This document shows positions 18,642-26,849 of a DNA stretch of 64,000 nucleotides, one piece after another. This stretch comes from Pseudomonadota bacterium (GTDB lineage: Bacteria > Pseudomonadota > Gammaproteobacteria > Burkholderiales > Burkholderiaceae_C). The notes under the pieces were generated by a model. The model did not search any database and was not told the origin of the DNA. It saw only the letters and a list, made by a program, of their open reading frames with translations. The stretch's first letter is position 1; every line of letters starts with the position of its first letter. The translations under genes were made by a program, and so were the position numbers. Location of the stretch: positions 1 to 64,000 of the forward strand of contig JAKOZT010000132.1 of the NCBI GenBank assembly GCA_029779845.1. Reading direction: 5' to 3'.

Positions 18642-19832
18642 ATGTTCTCCCACGTCGAACCGTTCGCCGGCGATCCCATCCTCAGCCTCAACGAAGACTT
18701 CCAGAAGGATGCGCGGCCGCACAAGATCAACCTGTCGATCGGCATCTACTTCGACGAGGCCGGGCGCATCCCGGTGCTCGAATCGGTGAAGCGCGCCGAA
18801 GCGAAGCTGCTCGCCGAAGGCGGGGCCAAGCCCTACCTGCCGATCGAGGGCGCGGCGAACTTCCGCACGGCCGTGCAGGCGCTGTTGTTCGGGGCGGAGC
18901 ATGAAGCCGTCAAGAGCGGGCGCGTCGCGACGATCCAGTCGGTGGGTTCCTCGGGCGGCCTGAAGGTCGGCGCCGACTTCATCGCACGCTGGCTGCCCGG
19001 CAGCGCGGTGTGGGTCAGCGACCCGACCTGGGACAACCACCGCTCGATGTTCGAGGGCGCCGGCCTCGCGGTGAACACGTATCCGTACTACGACGCGAAG
19101 ACCGGCGGCGTGCGCTTCGCCGAGATGCTGGCCGCGCTCGACCAGCTGCCGGCCAGGAGCATCGTGCTGCTGCATGCCTGCTGCCACAACCCGACCGGCG
19201 TGGACCTCACCCGCGCGCAGTGGGACGAGCTGATCCCGCTGCTGAAGCGCCGCAACCTGATCCCCTACCTCGACCTCGCCTACCAGGGCTTCGGCGACGG
19301 CATCGCCGAAGACGCCTACGCGATCCGCGCCATCGCCGCGGCGGGCATTCCGGCCTTCGTGGCGAACAGCTTCTCCAAGAGCATGAGCATCTACGGCGAA
19401 CGCGCCGGCGCGCTCAGCGTTATCTGCCCCGATGCGAAGCAGGCTGCGCTGGTGCTGGGCCAGCTCAAGTTCACCGTGCGGCGCAACTATTCGAGCCCGC
19501 CCATCCACGGCGGCCAGATCGTCGCGCGCGTGCTCACCGACGCCGAGCTGCGCCCGCTGTGGGAAAGCGAACTCGCCGCGATGCGCACGCGCATGCTGGC
19601 GATGCGCGCCAAGCTGCACGGCGTGCTGAGCGCCAAGCTGCCGGGGCGCGACTTCGGCTACTTCCTCAGCCAGCGCGGCATGTTCAGCTACACCGGCCTC
19701 ACGGCCGCGCAGGTGGACCGGCTGCGCGAGGAGTTCGCGGTCTACCTGATCCGCTCGGGGCGCATGTGCGTGGCGGGGCTGAACGAAGGCAACGTCGAGG
19801 CCACGGCCAACGCGATCGCGGCGGTGATCTGA
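18642..19832 (+). CDS. tyrB: Aromatic amino acid / aspartate aminotransferase
   Basis: A 396-residue class I aminotransferase of the TyrB/AspC type. It opens [14 protein letters not shown], has the substrate-binding CHNPTG motif, and the PLP lysine in [15 protein letters not shown] (Lys246). It should interconvert aromatic amino acids or aspartate with their 2-oxo acids. The choice of TyrB over AspC is an inference. Start is the ATG 20 bp after the peroxidase stop. Confidence 0.93.
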   Translation: MFSHVEPFAGDPILSLNEDFQKDARPHKINLSIGIYFDEAGRIPVLESVKRAEAKLLAEGGAKPYLPIEGAANFRTAVQALLFGAEHEAVKSGRVATIQSVGSSGGLKVGADFIARWLPGSAVWVSDPTWDNHRSMFEGAGLAVNTYPYYDAKTGGVRFAEMLAALDQLPARSIVLLHACCHNPTGVDLTRAQWDELIPLLKRRNLIPYLDLAYQGFGDGIAEDAYAIRAIAAAGIPAFVANSFSKSMSIYGERAGALSVICPDAKQAALVLGQLKFTVRRNYSSPPIHGGQIVARVLTDAELRPLWESELAAMRTRMLAMRAKLHGVLSAKLPGRDFGYFLSQRGMFSYTGLTAAQVDRLREEFAVYLIRSGRMCVAGLNEGNVEATANAIAAVI

Positions 19833-19895
19833 GCGCCGCGCTAAGACTCCGTTAACCCCGCGCCCGAATCATGGCGGCACCGAAAGGAGCCGCCC

Positions 19896-20291
19896 ATGAT
19901 CAACAAACCTTCCTTGCTGCTGCTCGCCGCGCTGGCGCTCGCCGCCACGGCCGGCGCGCATGCCGCCACGCCGGCCGAACAACTCGCCGGCTACAGCGCC
20001 GCCGCCCAGGCGAGCGCCGATGCCGCGCGCGGCCGCGCGCTCTTCACCACCCGGGGCGTGAAGGAGTGGAGCTGCGCGTCCTGCCACGGCGCCACGCCCA
20101 CCGGCAGCGGCCAGCACGCCGCCACCGGCAAGACCATCCGACCGCTCGCGCCGGCGGCCAACGCCGAACGCTTCGCCGACGTCGCCAAGACCGAGAAGTG
20201 GTTCCGCCGCAACTGCAACGACGTGCTCGGCCGCGAGTGCACGCCCGGCGAGAAGGCCGACGTGCTGGCCTGGCTGATGACGCTGAAGTGA
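19896..20291 (+). CDS. DUF1924-type monohaem c-type cytochrome
   Basis: A 131-residue periplasmic protein with a signal peptide ending near AHA-AT (residue 23) and one haem c site CASCH (Cys60, Cys63, His64). The arrangement, with GRALFTTRG before and NDVLGRECTPGEKADVLAWL at the end, matches the DUF1924 cytochromes. It is the first of three haem-protein genes with 13-16 bp gaps. A good GAAAGGAG ribosome site precedes the start. Confidence 0.9.
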   Translation: MINKPSLLLLAALALAATAGAHAATPAEQLAGYSAAAQASADAARGRALFTTRGVKEWSCASCHGATPTGSGQHAATGKTIRPLAPAANAERFADVAKTEKWFRRNCNDVLGRECTPGEKADVLAWLMTLK

Positions 20292-20304
20292 GAGGAGCGC
20301 GACC

Positions 20305-20760
20305 ATGAAGATCACCCGCATCGCCCTGGCCGCGCCGCTGGCGCTGGCCGCCACGCTGGCCCAGGCCGACGACGACTATTACCGGTTGGACCCCGCCTAC
20401 GTGCAGGAATGCGGCAGCTGCCACGTGGCCTACCCGCCCGCGCTGCTGCCGCGCGAATCCTGGCAGCGCCTGCTGGGCGGGCTCGACAAGCACTACGGCA
20501 GCGATGCCTCGCTGGACGCTGCGGCGCAGAAGTCCATCAGCGACTGGGTGCTGGCTTCTGCCGGCCACGGCAAGCGTGCCCGCAGCGCGCCGCCGCAGGA
20601 TCGCATCACACTGGGCCGCTGGTTCATCCGCGAGCACCGCGAGGTGCCGCGCGCCGCGTGGACCCGCCCCGCCGTGAAGAGCGCCGCCAACTGCGCCGCC
20701 TGCCACGAAGGCGCGGCCACGGGCGACTACGACGACGACCGCGTGAGCATCCCGCGCTGA
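20305..20760 (+). CDS. Dihaem cytochrome c
   Basis: A 151-residue periplasmic protein with a signal peptide (cleavage after about residue 21, LAQA) and two haem c sites, CGSCH (Cys36-His40) and CAACH (Cys130-His134). The layout, including YVQECGSCHVAYPPALLP, matches the DHC family of dihaem cytochromes. With the neighbouring DUF1924 protein and cytochrome b561 it probably forms an electron path between the quinone pool and the periplasm. Confidence 0.92.
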   Translation: MKITRIALAAPLALAATLAQADDDYYRLDPAYVQECGSCHVAYPPALLPRESWQRLLGGLDKHYGSDASLDAAAQKSISDWVLASAGHGKRARSAPPQDRITLGRWFIREHREVPRAAWTRPAVKSAANCAACHEGAATGDYDDDRVSIPR

Positions 20761-20776
20761 CCCGCAGGAGAGCGTG

Positions 20777-21304
20777 ATGAACGATAACGAGATCGCGGTG
20801 TGGGACTGGCCGGTGCGCCTGTTCCACTGGCTGCTAGTGCTCTGCTTCGCCGGCGCCTGGCTCACGTCCGACAGCGAACACTGGCGGCTGGTGCACACCT
20901 GGTTCGGCTACGCGATGGCCGCGCTGGTCGGCCTCCGACTGATCTGGGGCGTGGTGGGCTCGCCGCATGCGCGCTTCTCCAACTTCGTGCGCGGGCCGCG
21001 CGCCGCGTTCGCTTACCTGCGCTCGCTGGCCGGGCCGGCGCCGCAGCACCACCTCGGCCACAACCCGGCCGGCGCGCTGGCGATCGTCGGCCTGCTCGGC
21101 CTGATCGTGCTGACGGCGGCGAGCGGCTACGCCACCTACGAGGAACTCGGCGGCGAATGGCTCGAAGACCTGCACGAGCTGGCCGCCCACGCGCTGCTGA
21201 TCCTCGTCGGCGTGCACCTGGCCGGCGTGCTGGTGGGCAGCCTGGTGCACCGCGAGAACCTGGTGCGCGCGATGTTCACCGGCCGCAAGCGGCTGCCGGA
21301 TTGA
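20777..21304 (+). CDS. Cytochrome b561-type membrane protein
   Basis: A 175-residue di-haem b membrane protein with four hydrophobic segments and several membrane-side histidines (RLFHWLL, HTWFGYA, LHELAAHALL, GVHLAGV), as in prokaryotic cytochrome b561. It would exchange electrons between quinol and the two c-type cytochromes encoded just upstream. The ATG at 20777 is preferred over the GTG one codon earlier because a CAGGAG ribosome site lies 6 bp before it. Confidence 0.9.
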   Translation: MNDNEIAVWDWPVRLFHWLLVLCFAGAWLTSDSEHWRLVHTWFGYAMAALVGLRLIWGVVGSPHARFSNFVRGPRAAFAYLRSLAGPAPQHHLGHNPAGALAIVGLLGLIVLTAASGYATYEELGGEWLEDLHELAAHALLILVGVHLAGVLVGSLVHRENLVRAMFTGRKRLPD

Positions 21305-21322
21305 GCGTCCGACAATCGTCGC

Positions 21323-21994
21323 ATGCGCATCCTGCTCGTCGAAGACGACCCGCTGCTGGGCGACGGCCTGCGCGCCGGGCTGCATCAGCTCGGCTTCACC
21401 GTCGACTGGGTGCGCGACGGCCAGGCCGCCGAGCGCGAGCTGCGCGCGGCCAGCCACGACGCGGCGGTGCTCGACCTCGGCCTGCCGCTGAAGGACGGCA
21501 TGGACGCGCTGGCCGCCGCGCGCGCCGGCGGCGCGGCGCTGCCGGTGCTGGTGCTGACCGCGCGCGACGCGGTGAGCGAGCGCATCCGCGGCCTCGACCT
21601 CGGCGCCGACGATTACGTGCTCAAGCCGGTCGACCTGCATGAGCTCGCCGCGCGGCTGCGCGCGCTGGTGCGGCGCGCACACGGCATGGCCGGCCAGCCG
21701 CTCGCGCTCGACGGCATGGTGCTCGACGCCGCCAAGCGCCTGGTGACGCTGGACGGCGAGCCGGTGGCGCTCTCGGCGCGCGAGTTCGATCTGCTGCACG
21801 CGCTGATGCTGGCCGACGGGCGCGTGCTCTCGCGCGAGCAGATCGAGCAGCGCATCTACGGCTGGGGCCAGGAGGTGGAGAGCAACGCCGTCGAGGTGCA
21901 CATCCACCACCTGCGCCGCAAGCTGCGCCCCGCGCTGATCCAGACCGTGCGCGGCATCGGCTACGCGATCGCGCGTGCGCCTTCGTCGTCGTGA
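21323..21994 (+). CDS. QseB-like response regulator
   Basis: A 223-residue OmpR-family response regulator: receiver domain with Glu7/Asp8, phospho-acceptor Asp51 and Lys101, then a winged helix ending in RGIGYAI. It starts 18 bp after the cytochrome b561 stop codon, so the two-component pair may be co-expressed with the haem genes and possibly control them. It overlaps the sensor gene by 4 bp. QseB/PmrA-type assignment is by overall resemblance. Confidence 0.92.
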   Translation: MRILLVEDDPLLGDGLRAGLHQLGFTVDWVRDGQAAERELRAASHDAAVLDLGLPLKDGMDALAAARAGGAALPVLVLTARDAVSERIRGLDLGADDYVLKPVDLHELAARLRALVRRAHGMAGQPLALDGMVLDAAKRLVTLDGEPVALSAREFDLLHALMLADGRVLSREQIEQRIYGWGQEVESNAVEVHIHHLRRKLRPALIQTVRGIGYAIARAPSSS

Positions 21995-23352
21995 AGCTGC
22001 TGCGCTCGTTGCAGGCGCGCGTGCTGGCGCTGGTGCTGGCCGGCGTCACCGCCGTGTGGCTGGCGGCCGCGGCCGTCACCTGGCACGAGGCACGCGAGGA
22101 ACTCGACGATCTGCTCGACGGCCACCTCGCGCAAGCCGCCGCGCTGCTGGTGCTGCGCCAGGCCGACGGCATCGACGCCGCCGATGGCGACGACGCGCGC
22201 ATCGCCGCCGCGCCGACGAAACACCACGACGAGCCCAAGGTGGCCTTCCAGGTCTGGCGCGGGCGCACGCTGCTGGCGCGTTCCGCCAACGCGCCGGCCA
22301 CGCCGATGGCCGCCATCCGCCGCGGCTTCGCCACCACGCGCATCGACGGCGAACGCTGGCGCGTGTTCGCCGCCGAGGGACGCGAGCGCGGCGTGCAGGT
22401 CTACGTCGGCGAGGAACTGGATTCGCGCAAGTCCATCCTCGAGCACCTCGTCGCCGCGCTGCTCAAGCCGCTGTTGGTGGCGCTGCCGCTGATGGCGCTG
22501 CTGTTGTGGTGGGCGGTGCGGCGCGGGCTGCTGCCGCTGCGCCGACTCGGCCGCGCGATCGCCGAGCGCGAGCCGAGTGCGTTGCAGCCGATCAGCGCAG
22601 AGTCAGCAGGCGAGCCGCTGCCCGGCGAGATCGCACCGCTGGTGGCAGCGCTGAACCAGTTGTTCGAGCGCATCGCCGCGCTGCTCGAAAGCGAGCGCCG
22701 CTTCACCGCCGACGCGGCTCACGAGCTGCGCACACCGATCGCCGCGATCCGCGCGCAGGCGCAGGTGGCGCAGGGCGCGCTCGGCGACGACGCGGCGCGC
22801 GCGCAGGCGCTGGCCGCCACGCTGGCCGGCTGCGACCGCGCGACGCGCCTCGTCGAGCAACTGCTGACGCTGGCGCGGCTGGAATCCGCCGCGACGGCCT
22901 CGCGCGAGGTGGTGGACTTGGCTGCGATCGCCCGCGAGGTGCTGGCCGAACTCGCGCCGGCCGCGCTGGCGCAGCGCCAGACCATCGAACTTGAAGCCGA
23001 GGGAGGCGCTTGGCCGGTGCGCGGCAGCGCGACGCTGCTCGCGGTACTGCTGCGCAACCTCGCCGACAACGCGCTGCGCTACAGCGGCGAAGGCGCGCGC
23101 CTGCGCGTGACGCTGTCGCGCGAGGGCGCGCGCACGGTGCTGAGTGTGGAAGACAGCGGGCCGGGCCTGAGCGACGAACAGCGCGCGCGTCTGGGCGAGC
23201 GCTTCTTCCGCGTGCTCGGCACACAGGCGCCGGGCAGCGGGCTGGGCTGGTCGATCGTGCGGCGCATTGCGGGGGTGCATGGGGCGGAGGTCAGCACCGG
23301 GCGCTCGGCGGCGTTGGGGGGGCTGGTGGTGCGGGTGAGGTTTGCGGACTAG
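21991..23352 (+). CDS. QseC-like sensor histidine kinase
   Basis: A 453-residue kinase with membrane segments at about residues 12-30 and 158-176, a periplasmic sensor between them, a HAMP-like linker and the H-box HELRTPIA (phospho-acceptor His244). ATP-binding boxes DSGPGL and GSGLGWSIV are intact. I start it at a GTG forming a GTGA overlap with the regulator stop codon. It is the last native gene before the low-GC cassette region, which begins within 30 bp of its stop codon. Confidence 0.9.
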   Translation: MKLLRSLQARVLALVLAGVTAVWLAAAAVTWHEAREELDDLLDGHLAQAAALLVLRQADGIDAADGDDARIAAAPTKHHDEPKVAFQVWRGRTLLARSANAPATPMAAIRRGFATTRIDGERWRVFAAEGRERGVQVYVGEELDSRKSILEHLVAALLKPLLVALPLMALLLWWAVRRGLLPLRRLGRAIAEREPSALQPISAESAGEPLPGEIAPLVAALNQLFERIAALLESERRFTADAAHELRTPIAAIRAQAQVAQGALGDDAARAQALAATLAGCDRATRLVEQLLTLARLESAATASREVVDLAAIAREVLAELAPAALAQRQTIELEAEGGAWPVRGSATLLAVLLRNLADNALRYSGEGARLRVTLSREGARTVLSVEDSGPGLSDEQRARLGERFFRVLGTQAPGSGLGWSIVRRIAGVHGAEVSTGRSAALGGLVVRVRFAD

Positions 23353-23381
23353 CCTGTTCGAAGCGTGACTCTCGACCCGAC

Positions 23382-23510
23382 GCGGAACCGTTAGGGATGT
23401 CAGCACCGGAGCACGCATGACGATCGTGCCTGAATGCCCGACGACTGGTAGTCAGTCGGTCGACGTGCACCCAGGTCTGGCAACATGCGCCAACATAAAT
23501 AACGTTAAGC
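23382..23510 (+). other. Diverged attC-like (or attI-like) site before cassette 1
   Basis: The right end carries GTTAAGC (23504-23510), which fits the integron core GTTRRRY. The left end GCGGAAC (23382-23388) is a degenerate RYYYAAC. When the right end is reverse complemented, both sides align as GC--AAC, then GTTA, then ATGT, so the arms can pair. A hairpin CCGAC-GACT/AGTC-GTCGG with one unpaired A lies at 23438-23459. Its 129-bp length matches the two clear attC sites (126 bp). It could instead be an eroded attI. Confidence 0.4.
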
Positions 23511-23576
23511 CTCAGAACAGGTGGCTTCTGTGCATGAGCAGCAGCTACAAAACAAACCCACGGAGACAGCGCCTTG

Positions 23577-24095
23577 ATGCCAGTTGTCCCTTCAACAGCG
23601 TATGAAGACAGCTTCCTCGCGATGCTGGATGACTTCGATACGAATGATCCCGACAACGCCGAGTTCTACGCGCCCGCGAGAGTCGACTTCACAGCCTACG
23701 TGAAGACCTTGCTCGATGAAGAACAAGGTTTGAATCTTCCGGCAAACTGGGTTCCTTGCACGCACCGATGGCTGCTTGACGACGCAGGCTACGTAGTTGG
23801 TGTCATTCGACTTCGCCACAACGTTGACACGCCGTTCCTCGCAGAGAATGGTGGCCACATAGGCTACGACGTCACGCCTTCAGAACGCGGCAAGGGCTAC
23901 GGTCATCTCGCCCTTCGCGTTGCGCTACAAGAGGCAGAGCTCATCGGTCTTCAAAGAGTCCTTCTCTATACAGCCGAAGCCAACCTTCCCTCTCGCGCAG
24001 TGATCGAGCGCGCATGTGGGCGCCTCGAATCTGTGTCCTACTCAGAGTTCTGGGGTGAGCAGCTATGCAAGTATTGGGTAACCCTCCGCGATTGA
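23577..24095 (+). CDS. GNAT-family acetyltransferase (cassette gene 1)
   Basis: A 172-residue GNAT N-acetyltransferase. The acetyl-CoA pyrophosphate loop is RGKGYG (104-109), preceded by GGHIGYDVTPSE; the protein resembles COG3981 predicted acetyltransferases. Substrate unknown; such cassette genes may modify antibiotics or small metabolites, but nothing here identifies an aminoglycoside enzyme. Base composition is lower in GC than the flanking genes. The stop codon lies 1 bp before attC core GCCTAAC, the normal cassette layout. TTG at 23574 is an alternative start. Confidence 0.85.
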   Translation: MPVVPSTAYEDSFLAMLDDFDTNDPDNAEFYAPARVDFTAYVKTLLDEEQGLNLPANWVPCTHRWLLDDAGYVVGVIRLRHNVDTPFLAENGGHIGYDVTPSERGKGYGHLALRVALQEAELIGLQRVLLYTAEANLPSRAVIERACGRLESVSYSEFWGEQLCKYWVTLRD

Positions 24096-24096
24096 G

Positions 24097-24222
24097 GCCT
24101 AACCCTTCGCTGGAGCCGACGTGCACCGGCATGGCACTTGGCCCGCGAGGCGCTGGTTCTTATCATCCGTCTCGCGGGCCAAGCACCACGCCGGCGCCCG
24201 CGGCTCAGCTTAAACGTTAGGC
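24097..24222 (+). repeat. Integron attC site 1
   Basis: A 126-bp attC recombination site. Outer cores are GCCTAAC (24097-24103) and GTTAGGC (24216-24222). The inner arms GCTGGAGCC (24109-24117) and GGCTCAGC (24202-24209) pair with one extra G left unpaired, the extrahelical base expected of attC. An inner inverted repeat CTTGGCCCGCGAG/CTCGCGGGCCAAG closes the hairpin. This marks the end of the GNAT cassette and the start of the TIR cassette. Confidence 0.92.
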
Positions 24223-24257
24223 GTCTTATCTTTACCCTCTATCACCAACTGGTCGAC

Positions 24258-25736
24258 ATGAACTACCCACTAGAAGAAGTCTTCCGGACCGAAGGCGTAC
24301 CAGAGTTCACATTCGTCAGACCGCCAAACTTTGGCGAGTTGCTCGTCGACATCAGAAATCCGGGCAAGCCGGTGATCGTTGAGGGCCAGTCTGGAACAGG
24401 CAAGACCACGGCGGTCAAGAAGATCATCGAGGAAGCCCTTAGCGGGGCAGGTTTCGAGTACCTCTCGGCACGTCGCGCCAAGGACATGCCCCGCATTCTG
24501 GAACTTGCCAACACAGCTCCTCGCGGGCGGTTCATCGTTGACGACTTCCACCGCCTCGAGAGTCCGGTTCAGGCCAAGATCGCGGACATCATTAAGATTT
24601 CAGCCGAAGAGTATGACGACGACAGCCATCCCAAGGTTGTGATCATCGGCATCAATCGGGTCGGAAGTGAACTCATTCACCTTGTCCACGACATAGCCAA
24701 GCGTTGCGGCATCCACCGAATCGCGGCTGCGTCGCTGGAGACAACGAAAGAGCTGATACAGAAGGGCGAAGAGAAGCTGAGGGTGGGCTTTACGGACTAC
24801 GAGGCGATATTTGCCGAGACGAAGGGCGACTACTGGCTGACCCAGCTCGTCTGCAAGTCGATCTGCCTCATGAACGGCGTCACTGAAACAAAGGCCGAGC
24901 CCTTTAAGCTCAAGTTTGATCCTGCAGAACTGCGTTCGCGCGTAGTCCAACGTCTAGAACACGGCTATCAGGAGGCAGTCAAAGAGTTCTGTCGAGGCAG
25001 ACGGTTCAGATCAACCAACGATCCATACTTGAAATTGCTACGGTGCGTTGGCCAACAAGATAGTTCCATTGTTGATTTGACAGAACTCGCCAATGCAAAT
25101 CCTGATGTCAGAGGCAGCATCAACAACATCAAAGAGAAGCGACTAGCTACCCTCATCGAATCCAAGCCGATTTGCGACCAGTACTTCTACTACAACCCGG
25201 AGACCAAGGTCTTCGCGATCGAAGACCCCGCACTGTTCTACTACTTGAAGCATTTGGACTGGGAAGGCATCAGAACTGCCTGCGGATTTCGCGTCGGCGC
25301 GAGGGAATACGAGTTTGATTTCGCTATCTCTTTCGCCGGAGAGAATCGGCCGCTTGCTGCTTTGATTGCTCAGCAGTTGCAAGCGCTTGACTGCGCGGTC
25401 TTCTACGACGAGTGGTTTGAAGCAAACTATTTGGGGAAGGCTTGGCACAAGACGTTCACGCAAATCTTTGGTGATCAATCTCGGTACGTTGTCTGCGTCC
25501 TAGACAATCATCATGCCGAGAAGATCTGGCCAACTTTTGAGCGAGAGTGCTTCACACCCAGGGTTGCTGAAGGTTCGGTCATTCCAATCTACGTCGATGA
25601 CACTCCAATCGTCGGCATACCCAAAGACATCGTTGGAATCAGCTTCAAGAACTACACATCGTTCGGGGCGGAGCTTCCAAATAAGGTAACTGACGACATC
25701 GTCTTTAAACTCATTGAGCGGCTCGAAGACGCCTAA
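24258..25736 (+). CDS. P-loop NTPase fused to C-terminal TIR domain (cassette gene 2)
   Basis: A predicted 492-residue protein. Residues 1-40 lead into a Walker A motif GQSGTGKTT (43-51) and a Walker B-like RFIVDDFHRL (91-100), so the N-terminal part is an AAA/STAND-like NTPase. A helical middle (about 180-345) follows. Residues 352-465 form a TIR domain: FDFAISFAGE, VFYDEWFEANYLGK, RYVVCVLDNHHAEKIW and Glu428 at the position of the conserved TIR glutamate. Known bacterial TIR proteins cleave NAD or make cyclic ADP-ribose signals in anti-phage defence; that role here is inference. There is no signal peptide or membrane segment. The start MNYPLEEVF is chosen because earlier ATGs lie inside attC. 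The stop codon TAA lies within the next attC core. Confidence 0.88.
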   Translation: MNYPLEEVFRTEGVPEFTFVRPPNFGELLVDIRNPGKPVIVEGQSGTGKTTAVKKIIEEALSGAGFEYLSARRAKDMPRILELANTAPRGRFIVDDFHRLESPVQAKIADIIKISAEEYDDDSHPKVVIIGINRVGSELIHLVHDIAKRCGIHRIAAASLETTKELIQKGEEKLRVGFTDYEAIFAETKGDYWLTQLVCKSICLMNGVTETKAEPFKLKFDPAELRSRVVQRLEHGYQEAVKEFCRGRRFRSTNDPYLKLLRCVGQQDSSIVDLTELANANPDVRGSINNIKEKRLATLIESKPICDQYFYYNPETKVFAIEDPALFYYLKHLDWEGIRTACGFRVGAREYEFDFAISFAGENRPLAALIAQQLQALDCAVFYDEWFEANYLGKAWHKTFTQIFGDQSRYVVCVLDNHHAEKIWPTFERECFTPRVAEGSVIPIYVDDTPIVGIPKDIVGISFKNYTSFGAELPNKVTDDIVFKLIERLEDA

Positions 25737-25856
25737 CCTTTCACTCGAGGCGACCCACCACGGCTTGGCACTTGGGCCGCGAAACCGTGTTGCTTATCAT
25801 CGGTCTCGTGGCCCAAGCGCCAATCCGCGGCGGTCGCCGCGGCTCAAACGTTAGGC
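25731..25856 (+). repeat. Integron attC site 2
   Basis: A 126-bp attC site with cores GCCTAAC (25731-25737) and GTTAGGC (25850-25856), the first overlapping the stop codon of the TIR gene. Outer arms CGAGGCGACC and the complement CGCGGCGACC pair with one mismatch, and the inner repeat CTTGGGCCGCGA/TCGTGGCCCAAG folds the site. It is clearly related to attC 1 (shared TTGGCACTTGG and CTTATCATC blocks) and has the same length, as expected of attC sites from one chromosomal integron lineage. Confidence 0.92.
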
Positions 25857-25875
25857 GGCTCAGGCAGCAAAGTTC

Positions 25876-26652
25876 ATGACCCTCGGCACTTGCAAACTTT
25901 GCCTCCAGCGTCGAGCGCTGTGCGACTCGCACGCCCTGCCGAGCTCGCTGTTCAACTATATTCTTCGTAGGAATAGCGGCAAAGCCATCGTCATCACAGA
26001 CGATGCAGCAACACCAGCCCGCCTCTCCTCAGACACTTGGGACGCTGCACTTCTATGCAGCGAATGTGAGACCAGACTAAACAGGCAGTACGACGCCTAC
26101 GGGATAGCGGTCTTTCGCGGTCACCGCGGCAGTGTTCGCGTGCACCCGGAGGGCGTTGACCTCTTGAACGTCGACCGCCGGCGTCTTCGCATGTTCTTTC
26201 TCTCAGTTCTCTGGCGTGTTTCAGTGTCAAGCCATCCGAGCTACTCCAACATCGACCTTCCGTATCGGTGGGAGGAAGATTTGCGCCAAGCACTCGCATC
26301 GGATCGTCCTGTCCCTCAGAGCCGCTACACCGTCGCTATCTACAAGATGCGCGACTCAACTCCGGTCGGAGGGTTCTCCAACGAAGACCTCCGAAGCTTC
26401 CTCGCTGCACCCTTCGCGCGCGACTACGGTGAGTTTCTCTCCGTATGCTTCCCCTTCCTCAGCTTCTTCGTCGAGACCTTCTTTCCGCGAGTGTCACCTG
26501 CGTACGCGAAGCGCAGAGGCGTCCTTCACGGACGAGGGCCTGTCATACCGGTGCCGTACGTTGAGGTACTCGAGATCCCAGAGATCATGAACGTCTTGGT
26601 CAGCGCCCTGCGAAAACATCTCAAGACCGAGGGTGTGCATGGAGCCGCCTGA
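25876..26652 (+). CDS. CxxC/HNH-like protein of unknown function (cassette gene 3)
   Basis: A 258-residue soluble protein. The N-terminal CKLCLQRRALCDSHALP (Cys6, Cys9, His19) followed by LLCSECE (Cys61, Cys64, Glu65) looks like a zinc-bound treble-clef or HNH-type nuclease motif, a pattern seen in many uncharacterised bacterial proteins. The rest (RRLRMFFLSVLWRVSVSS and beyond) has no recognisable domain. GC content is lower than in neighbouring genome genes. It starts 19 bp after attC 2, as a cassette gene should. Nuclease activity is possible but unproven. Confidence 0.8.
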   Translation: MTLGTCKLCLQRRALCDSHALPSSLFNYILRRNSGKAIVITDDAATPARLSSDTWDAALLCSECETRLNRQYDAYGIAVFRGHRGSVRVHPEGVDLLNVDRRRLRMFFLSVLWRVSVSSHPSYSNIDLPYRWEEDLRQALASDRPVPQSRYTVAIYKMRDSTPVGGFSNEDLRSFLAAPFARDYGEFLSVCFPFLSFFVETFFPRVSPAYAKRRGVLHGRGPVIPVPYVEVLEIPEIMNVLVSALRKHLKTEGVHGAA

Positions 26653-26770
26653 AGCCTCTCGCTCGCGATGCCGTCCATTCGCTTGCCATATGTCGAGACT
26701 CACGCGTGCCACTTCGCTTCCACTCGCCTTCATCCTCGCCTTCGCCTCCGCGGCTGCACAAACGCTGCCA
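26647..26770 (+). repeat. Degenerate attC-like sequence after cassette gene 3
   Basis: A 124-bp stretch beginning at the cassette 3 stop codon with GCCTGAAG (compare GCCTAAC) and ending GCGGCTGCACAAACGCTGCC, which resembles the right end of attC 2 (GCGGCTCAAACGTTAGGC). Length and position fit attC, but both cores have lost consensus bases, so it is probably inactive. Alternatively, this is chance similarity. Confidence 0.35.
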
Positions 26771-26849
26771 CATCCTTCCCGTGCGGTTTATGAGCACAAG
26801 ATGGAGATTGCCTGGCCATGAATGAGGATCGACGAATGTGGGGTACGCG

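Noticed and set aside
24138..24257. N-terminal extension of the TIR gene
   Set aside because: It lies within attC 1 and is Arg-rich; the ATG at 24258 fits cassette layout.
26633..26849. Short frames between cassette gene 3 and ddl
   Set aside because: They cover the degenerate attC and have no conserved features or ribosome site.
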